A program made the translations under genes and the position numbers. Shown here piece by piece: positions 59,279-64,000 of a DNA stretch of 64,000 nt. Each line of letters starts with the position of its first letter. Positions within the stretch are counted from its first letter, which is position 1. The stretch is from Hebobacterum sp964559435 (lineage in GTDB: Bacteria > Armatimonadota > Hebobacteria > Hebobacterales > Hebobacteraceae), in assembly GCA_964559435.1 (NCBI GenBank), contig CAZLHI010000001.1, forward strand, positions 62,001-126,000, read 5' to 3'. Under the pieces are notes generated by a model. It did no database searches. It saw nothing but the letters and a program-made list of their open reading frames with translations, and was not told the origin of the DNA.

Positions 59279-60013
59279 ATGTCCTCCTTGACGCCCGGTG
59301 CTAGGCGCTGGGTGATACCGCTGACAGTAGTCTGTATCGTGCTCGGCGGAATGCTTGGCATTCAAGTGCGGAGCCAACGGGCTCGTGGCGTGACGGAAGC
59401 CGGACGACAGACCAGCGCGCTGGTCGGAATGCTTACGCGGAACGAGGCCCAGATCGAACAGCAGAGGGGGGAGATTGAGAGGCTGAGGTCGCTGCTGGCC
59501 GAGTACGAAGAGGAGGCGGCTAGCGAACGAGGACTCGTCAGGCGCATGCGGACGAGCCGCATCGCGCTCGGCATGGTGGCCGTGAAGGGCCCGGGGATAG
59601 AGTTGGAGGTATCCGATAGCACGATGAGGGCCGGCGCGGGTCTCGGCGGCGAGGACCTGTTCGTGGTTCATGACTTCCAACTCCTCCAGATAACGAACGA
59701 GCTCTGGGCCGCGGGCGCGGAAGCCATCGCCCTAAACGGGCAGCGTCTGACGGTGGGAAGCGCGATCGTCTGCTCTGCGCGCTTGATCGAGGTGAACGGA
59801 GTGGCCATCGCCAGCCCGTTCGTTTTTCACGCAATCGGCGACAAAGACAAGCTGATGTCAGCGTTGAATATCCGAGGCGGCGTGCTAGATGGTCTGCGAG
59901 TGCTGCAGTTCCCGGTGAAGCTCACTCCCAAAGACGAGATCACTGTGCCGCCGGTCGCCGTCGCGCCCAAGCACAAGTTCGCGGAGCCGGTCGAAAGGGA
60001 GAACAAGCAATGA
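59279..60013 (+). CDS. DUF881 family protein
   Basis: This 244-residue protein has an N-terminal membrane helix ('WVIPLTVVCIVLGGMLGIQV'), a coiled coil ('EAQIEQQRGEIERLRSLLAE'), and the DUF881 domain 'VAVKGPGIELEVSDS', 'FVVHDFQLLQITNELWAAGA', 'AIALNGQRLTVGSAIVCSA' and 'GVLDGLRVLQFPVKL'. DUF881 genes occur with small-basic-protein genes beside ftsQ/ftsZ in actinobacteria and Firmicutes; the role is unknown but the envelope location suggests a divisome accessory. It overlaps the next gene by four bases. Confidence 0.9.
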   Translation: MSSLTPGARRWVIPLTVVCIVLGGMLGIQVRSQRARGVTEAGRQTSALVGMLTRNEAQIEQQRGEIERLRSLLAEYEEEAASERGLVRRMRTSRIALGMVAVKGPGIELEVSDSTMRAGAGLGGEDLFVVHDFQLLQITNELWAAGAEAIALNGQRLTVGSAIVCSARLIEVNGVAIASPFVFHAIGDKDKLMSALNIRGGVLDGLRVLQFPVKLTPKDEITVPPVAVAPKHKFAEPVERENKQ

Positions 60014-60384
60014 TCGCGATTCCCTTCAGCGCTCTCACCATCGGATTCCTCCTGGTCTACCTATTGCTTCCGCCTGTGCCGCCCCGCTGGGCTGACTACG
60101 TGGCGATTGCGATAGTCGCCGGGCTGGACGCCTTCGTGGGCGCGGCGCGGAACTGGCTGGAACGACGCTTCGACGAGGCCATTTTCATCAGCGGGTTCTT
60201 CGTGAACATGGCCCTTGCCGCGCTGCTTGCCTTCTCCGGCGATAAGCTCGGCGTCGACCTCTACCTGGCCGTAGTGGTGGCACTGGGAATCCGTATCTTC
60301 AATAACCTGGGGCGCACGCGGGCGCTTCTGGTCACCGCGCGTTTGGAGGCCCGCAGAGCGAGAGCGGGCGCGCCTTCTGAGTAG
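60010..60384 (+). CDS. sbp: Small basic protein (DUF1290)
   Basis: This is a 124-residue membrane protein with four hydrophobic helices: 'ALTIGFLLVYLLLPPVP', 'YVAIAIVAGLDAFVGAARNW', 'IFISGFFVNMALAALLAFSG' and 'LYLAVVVALGIRIFNNLG'. It ends in a basic tail ('LEARRARAG'). The 'GLDAFVGAxRxxLExxFD' and 'F-x-S-G-F-x-x-N' motifs mark DUF1290/Sbp. It lies between the DUF881 gene (ATGA overlap) and ftsA, as in Firmicutes division clusters. Confidence 0.9.
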   Translation: MIAIPFSALTIGFLLVYLLLPPVPPRWADYVAIAIVAGLDAFVGAARNWLERRFDEAIFISGFFVNMALAALLAFSGDKLGVDLYLAVVVALGIRIFNNLGRTRALLVTARLEARRARAGAPSE

Positions 60385-60404
60385 CGCCAACCTGAGGGAA
60401 ATAG

Positions 60405-61634
60405 ATGGCGGGGACGGAATCCCTGCTCGGACTCGACATTGGCACGACCAAGGTAGCCGCCGTCGTCGGCAGTCGCGGCGCGGAGACGAGGCTTCTTGGT
60501 GCCGCCTCTGTTCCTTCCTCTGGCCTGCGGCGGGGAACGGTTGTGGACGCAGCTCACACCACCCGCGCGATTCAGGAAGCTGTCACCAAGGCGCAGAGGA
60601 CGGCCGGCGTGGAGCTTGACTCGGCCTGGGTGGGGATCACTGGGCAGCATGTCTCGTGCCTGAACTCCCGGGGCGAGATCCAGCTCGCCCGAGCCAACCG
60701 CGAAATCACCTGGAGCGACGTCGAGCGCGTGATGGCCGCCTCCGTCAACGTCGTGTCGATACCGGCTGACCGACAGATGATCCACGCGGTTTCGCGGGGG
60801 TTCATCGTCGATGACGAGCCGAGGGTCCGGAACCCGGTCGGGCTATCCGCCAATCGCCTTGCCGTGGAGACGCACGTGGTCACTGCTTCCCGCAACTTGG
60901 TTGACAACATCGTCCGCTGTGTGGAACAGGCGGGCCTCCGTGTGGCGGAGATTGTGGCCGAGCCGCTGGCCACTGCCGACGCGGTGCTGTCCAAAGATGA
61001 AGAGCATCTGGGCGTGCTCCTGGTCGATATCGGCGGCGGCACAACCGACCTCGCCCTCTTTGCCGACGGCAGTGTCGCCTACACCGGCGCGATCCCGGCC
61101 GCCGGCAGCAATGTGACCCACGATCTCGCGGTGGCCCTCGGTATCACTCACCCGCAGGCCGAGCAGATAAAGCTCGTCCACGGGTGCGCAAAGGTCAGCA
61201 TGGTCCCGGACGAGCAGATGGTGGCGATTCCCCGAGATGAGGAGGATCGGACCGTCAGCCGCCGCTTCATAGCCCAGATCGTGGAGGCCAGGGCACAGGA
61301 GATCTTCCGGCTTGTCGCGCAGGAAATGCAGCGGCTCGGCACGGCCTGGCCCCCGCCCGGCGGCGCTGTCCTCACCGGAGGCGGGAGTCTGCTTACTGCA
61401 GTCACCGCCACCGCGCAAGACGTGCTCGGTTGCCGCGTGCGTCTCGGGCGCCCCCGTGTGGCTTCCGGACCCACGCACCTGCTGGAGAGCCCGTCCCTCG
61501 CTACGGGCGTTGGGCTCGTCTATTATGCTCATCGGGAGTCCGAGTCCAGGCGGGCCGTGCCAAGCCCAACCGTGCGAGTCATGCCGGTGCTCGGCCGCGT
61601 CATAGCGTGGGTGAGGGATCTCTTTAGCTCCTGA
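60405..61634 (+). CDS. ftsA: Cell division actin-like protein FtsA
   Basis: This 409-residue ATPase tethers FtsZ filaments to the membrane. It has 'LLGLDIGTTKVAAVVGSRG' (phosphate 1), an SHS2/1C domain ('AWVGITGQHVSCLNSRGEI'), 'LLVDIGGGTTDLALFADGSV' (phosphate 2), 'HDLAVALGITHPQAEQIKL', 'AVLTGGGSLLTAV', and a C-terminal amphipathic helix 'VLGRVIAWVRDLFSS' for membrane binding. The start is supported by an upstream GAGGGA. Its usual downstream partner ftsZ is absent; murG follows 32 bases later. Confidence 0.95.
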   Translation: MAGTESLLGLDIGTTKVAAVVGSRGAETRLLGAASVPSSGLRRGTVVDAAHTTRAIQEAVTKAQRTAGVELDSAWVGITGQHVSCLNSRGEIQLARANREITWSDVERVMAASVNVVSIPADRQMIHAVSRGFIVDDEPRVRNPVGLSANRLAVETHVVTASRNLVDNIVRCVEQAGLRVAEIVAEPLATADAVLSKDEEHLGVLLVDIGGGTTDLALFADGSVAYTGAIPAAGSNVTHDLAVALGITHPQAEQIKLVHGCAKVSMVPDEQMVAIPRDEEDRTVSRRFIAQIVEARAQEIFRLVAQEMQRLGTAWPPPGGAVLTGGGSLLTAVTATAQDVLGCRVRLGRPRVASGPTHLLESPSLATGVGLVYYAHRESESRRAVPSPTVRVMPVLGRVIAWVRDLFSS

Positions 61635-61666
61635 CGAGTCCGCGCCAAGGGGCGGACCTCGCAATC

Positions 61667-62842
61667 ATGCCTGCACATAACAGCTCAGCGCCAAGGGTTG
61701 TGCTCACCGGCGGAGGCACCGGCGGACACGTCTATCCCGCGCTTGCCGTCGCTGAGGCCATCAGCCAGATCGCGCCGAAGGCCCAGCTCCTGTATGTCGG
61801 CGGAGACCGTATGGAGGCAAGGACGGTTCCCGCCGCCGGCCTGCCCTTCCGGCGCATCTCCGTGCATGGGCTGGCCGGCCGCGGCGTGTCACTCGGACGC
61901 CGCCTCCGATCCCTGGTCGAACTGGCCCTCGGTCTGCCGCTGATTCAGAGCCTTTTGATCCTCCGGAGCTTCGGTCCGGATGTCGTGCTCGGAACGGGCG
62001 GCTATGTCTCCGGGCCGGTTCTCGTAGCGGCGCGCCTGATGGGCGTTCCCTCCGCCGCTCTCGATGGCAATCGCGTGCCGGGGCACACCAGCCGAATCGT
62101 GGCCAGGCTGGTGGACGTGATGCTCGTGGCTCATGATGAGCTGGCCGAGTACTTCTCCGCTCGCGTACGCAAGAGAGCGCGGGTGGAGATCACGGGCTTG
62201 CCGGTACGGGCAGAGATCACGGGCACGTCCCGGGAGCAGGGAGCTGCGGCGCTCGGCCTGGACCCGTCTCTGACTACCGTTCTGGTCTTCGGGGGCAGCC
62301 TGGGATCCGCGCGGATCAACGCCGCTGTCACGGGCGCCGGAGAGCATCTTGCTCACATGGAGAGCCTGCCGGAGATTCAGGTGCTGCATGTCACGGGTCG
62401 GCGCTTCGACGCGCCAGACATCCCCAGCGCCCCCGGTCGTCTGGACTACCGAGCGGTCCCATATCTGGAGTCCGACTACGGGCACGCTCTCGCCGCGGCC
62501 GACGTCGTTGTATCCCGATCTGGGGCAAGCACAGTCGCCGAGATCACCGCCCGCGGGCTGGCCGCGATCCTCATTCCCTGGGCCGAGGCCAGCACGGGCG
62601 AGCAGTCTCAGAATGCCGCTTCGCTGGAGCGCGCGGGGGCCGCCATCGTCATCCCAGACTTGGAACTCACACCGGAACGCCTGGCCGCTTCTCTAGCCGC
62701 CATTCTGAGGGAGCCGGAGCGTCTCGGGCAAATGGCCGCGGCGAGCAGATCGGCAGGCCGCGCGCGCGCGGCCGAGCGAGTTGCCGAATTGGTGCTGAAG
62801 CTTGCCGGGCGACGGGCGAAGGGAACTGTGGGAAGCGGCTAG
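61667..62842 (+). CDS. murG: Lipid II synthase MurG
   Basis: This 391-residue GT-B glycosyltransferase adds GlcNAc to lipid I. N-terminal 'VVLTGGGTGGHVYPALAVAE' is the G-loop; 'VLGTGGYVSGPVLVAA', 'VFGGSLGSARINAAV', 'VPYLESDYGHALAAADVVVS' and 'RSGASTVAEITARG' are the donor-site motifs. The Gln-rich 'EQSQNAASLERAGAAIVI' replaces the usual DDHQTxNA variant. murG usually lies between ftsW and murC; here it ends the cluster. Its last four bases overlap the convergent HNH gene. Confidence 0.96.
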   Translation: MPAHNSSAPRVVLTGGGTGGHVYPALAVAEAISQIAPKAQLLYVGGDRMEARTVPAAGLPFRRISVHGLAGRGVSLGRRLRSLVELALGLPLIQSLLILRSFGPDVVLGTGGYVSGPVLVAARLMGVPSAALDGNRVPGHTSRIVARLVDVMLVAHDELAEYFSARVRKRARVEITGLPVRAEITGTSREQGAAALGLDPSLTTVLVFGGSLGSARINAAVTGAGEHLAHMESLPEIQVLHVTGRRFDAPDIPSAPGRLDYRAVPYLESDYGHALAAADVVVSRSGASTVAEITARGLAAILIPWAEASTGEQSQNAASLERAGAAIVIPDLELTPERLAASLAAILREPERLGQMAAASRSAGRARAAERVAELVLKLAGRRAKGTVGSG

Positions 62843-63366
62843 CCCAGGGACCGCAGGTCTGCGTACGGAGCGAGATAGGGGCGCCACCTGGGGTTGGCGG
62901 CTGCGGCCAGGAATTTCGTGTAGCTGATGTAGGGCAGGAACTTGGGACGGAAAGGCATCCGCTGTATCCTCATCCCGGCCTCCGCTGGCATGCGGTTCCC
63001 CTTCTTGTTATTGCACTTAGTGCAGCAGCAAACCAGATTCGTCCAATCGTCTCCGCCGCCCCTCTCTTTCGGCACCACATGATCGATAGTCAGTGGCACG
63101 TTCCGGCGTCCGCAGTACTGGCACGTGTGGTTGTCCCGCGCGAAGATGCTCTTGCGAGACACGCGCAGAACCGGCATCGGCCTGCGCACGTGGTGGTTCA
63201 GTCGCACCACGGTCGGAAGCTCGATCATCAGATGCTCGGACCGAAAGACCTTCGAGTCCGTTTCCACGGCATGCGCCTTGCCGACGCAGAGCATGCCCAG
63301 CGCCCTGCGCGCGTTCGTCACGTTCAGGGGCTGATAGTTGTTATTCAGTACCAGAACTGCATCCAT
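62839..63366 (-). CDS. HNH endonuclease family protein
   Basis: This 175-residue protein begins 'VLVLNNNYQPLNVTNARRAL', the leader typical of bacterial HNH proteins often found beside unrelated housekeeping genes. The zinc/HNH core is 'RDNHTCQYCGRRNVPLTIDH' plus the following 'VVPKERGGGDDWTNLV' and 'CTKCNNKKGNRMP', with two Cys pairs. Its biological role is undefined; it may be a structure-specific or restriction-like nuclease. ATG 63366 is used; GTG 63372 is two codons earlier. It converges on murG with a four-base overlap. Confidence 0.9.
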   Translation of the reverse strand: MDAVLVLNNNYQPLNVTNARRALGMLCVGKAHAVETDSKVFRSEHLMIELPTVVRLNHHVRRPMPVLRVSRKSIFARDNHTCQYCGRRNVPLTIDHVVPKERGGGDDWTNLVCCCTKCNNKKGNRMPAEAGMRIQRMPFRPKFLPYISYTKFLAAAANPRWRPYLAPYADLRSLG

Positions 63367-63540
63367 GCTCACACTCTTGACTATCTCGGCGGAAGTCCCG
63401 CCCGCCTCCCGGGCTACCTACACTCAGGACCGTCCCGCCCGTTTCGCCCTGCCCCGCCCCGACCGGAGGCCCGCCCGGCAGACCGAGGGCCGGCACTTCG
63501 AGAGGCCTGCAGAACACTAGCTTTGTTATTCCCGCTTTCG

Positions 63541-63570
63541 ATGCTAATGGATGAGGCGGACGCTTGTCAA
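63541..63570 (-). promoter_or_regulatory. Possible promoter for the HNH gene
   Basis: On the minus strand TTGACA (63565-63570) and TAGCAT (63541-63546) are 18 bases apart. The HNH start codon lies about 175 bases downstream, giving a long leader. Confidence 0.45.
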
Positions 63571-63820
63571 GAGCCGAGAGCGGCAGCGCCTCCACGGGAT
63601 CGCTCCAGCGTCGCCGAGACCATAGCTGCATACGGCCGAGCACGTCTTGCGTTTGGGGGAATCAACTGCCTTGTCGGTGCCTTCCAGAGAGGTTTCACCG
63701 CCTCATAGAACTCGGCGGAACAACTCGGCCGCTGCTTGCGTCTAATAGGTGCGTACTTCTCAAAGCCAGATCGCCGGCGAAGGGGACCCGTCGTCGCTTC
63801 GACCTCGAGTTGCACTGTAG

Positions 63821-63849
63821 TTGAACTGTGCTCGTATTTGCACTATAAT
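63821..63849 (+). promoter_or_regulatory. Strong sigma-70-type promoter for the right-edge gene
   Basis: TTGAAC (63821-63826), 17 bases, and a perfect TATAAT (63844-63849) lie 69 bases before the ATG at 63918. TTGCACT occurs twice around it, at 63810 and near 63838. I know of no regulator for such a repeat here. Confidence 0.75.
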
Positions 63850-63917
63850 GGCGCCGATCAAACGGGCATCGCGCGGCAAAGCGCGTGCGCGATTGTGCGC
63901 CAGGGGAGTGACAGGTC

Positions 63918-64000
63918 ATGGGCAGACGAAGCGCGCTGTGGCGATGGCTGGCAGGCATCGGGACCGTCCTGCTCCTCGTAGGGGCAGGCGCAGGCCTTCT
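63918..64000 (+). CDS. Start of a secreted or membrane protein (partial, runs off right edge)
   Basis: ATG 63918 with GGGGAG about ten bases upstream opens a frame to the window end. The 27 visible residues are a positively charged start 'MGRRSALWRWLAG' followed by the hydrophobic 'TVLLLVGAGAGLL', a typical signal peptide or membrane anchor. Nothing more can be said of the product. A consensus promoter precedes it. Confidence 0.6.
   Translation, partial: MGRRSALWRWLAGIGTVLLLVGAGAGL

Larger units (their letters stand above)
63367..63917. other. Intergenic region between HNH gene and right-edge gene
   Basis: This is 551 bases without a supported gene. It contains two divergent promoters (63541-63570 minus, 63821-63849 plus). 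A GC-rich stretch at 63400-63520 has many CCCGCC runs but no clear function. Open frames in it are Arg/Pro-rich and lack ribosome sites. Confidence 0.6.

Noticed and set aside
1..64000. tRNA, rRNA, CRISPR array, transposase or phage genes
   Set aside because: I looked through the gaps and found no cloverleaf, spaced repeat array or transposase-like motif. Small RNAs cannot be excluded by eye.

Overview
The window is high-GC, densely coded bacterial chromosome (about 50 genes in 64 kb, many 4-base start/stop overlaps). It contains no rRNA, recognisable tRNA, IS element, phage or CRISPR array. The gene set points to a Terrabacteria-type lineage and fits Armatimonadota best: S-layer-homology (SLH) surface proteins, DUF881 and small-basic-protein (DUF1290) genes inside the division cluster, UPF0182, RNase HIII, and a pseudopilin-like 'YAQDHGGRYPP' motif. 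This placement is inference, as there is no phylogenetic marker RNA here. MurE carries the DNPR motif of the meso-diaminopimelate type.

Layout. 1-4860: the start of a VanW-domain protein runs off the left edge on the minus strand. It diverges from a three-gene operon for an ADP-ribosylglycohydrolase-family protein, a DUF4432 mutarotase-like protein and the hybrid cluster protein Hcp. 4935-6797: a heparinase II/III-type lyase. 6916-10476: a minus-strand DNA repair operon ruvC-ruvA-ruvB-small unknown protein-mutY. 10593-13439: a UPF0182 membrane protein. 13674-17251: plus-strand ABC-2 ATPase, permease, TPR/zinc-ribbon protein and RNase HIII. 17385-20266: two adjacent secreted-protein genes, both damaged: a LolA-like protein with one in-frame TAG, and a beta-propeller/pseudopilin-like protein whose signal peptide is one frame off. 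20272-34108: mostly minus strand, with COG2426 exporter, PHP phosphatase, zinc-ribbon membrane protein, NTP transferase, ispE, rsmA, a large esterase, a dGTPase-like HD protein, glyS, an EamA transporter, a metallophosphoesterase, DUF6504 and AlkD. A lone plus-strand PPC-domain gene sits among them.

34189-37618: a DnaE2-type error-prone polymerase behind a strong promoter whose spacer holds a LexA-like inverted repeat; it diverges from alkD. 37727-44456: two long secreted propeller proteins, each ending in three SLH modules; the first has about 21 LVIVD blades. 44653-62842: a long peptidoglycan/division (dcw) cluster in the order mraZ-rsmH-ftsL-ftsI-murE-murF-mraY-murD-ftsW-murC-murB-ddl-ftsQ-DUF881-sbp-ftsA-murG. 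murG stands where ftsZ normally follows ftsA, and ftsZ is not in the window. An HNH nuclease gene converges on murG, and a new signal-peptide gene starts at the right edge.

How the parts work together. The dcw cluster supplies the cytoplasmic and lipid steps of lipid II synthesis (MurB-MurF, Ddl, MraY, MurG) plus the septal machinery (FtsA, FtsQ, FtsL, FtsW, FtsI). MraZ probably autoregulates from 10-bp repeats, an internal hairpin lies between ftsL and ftsI, and an internal promoter lies before murE. The Ruv/MutY, AlkD and DnaE2 genes form a repair and mutagenesis layer. The SLH proteins are likely displayed on the cell wall that the dcw products build. I did not find an obviously new multi-gene defence or biosynthetic system. 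The best leads are the putative SOS-controlled DnaE2 with an in-frame palindromic insertion, the SLH/LVIVD surface proteins, the damaged LolA/propeller pair, and the terminator-like hairpin over the ftsL stop codon.
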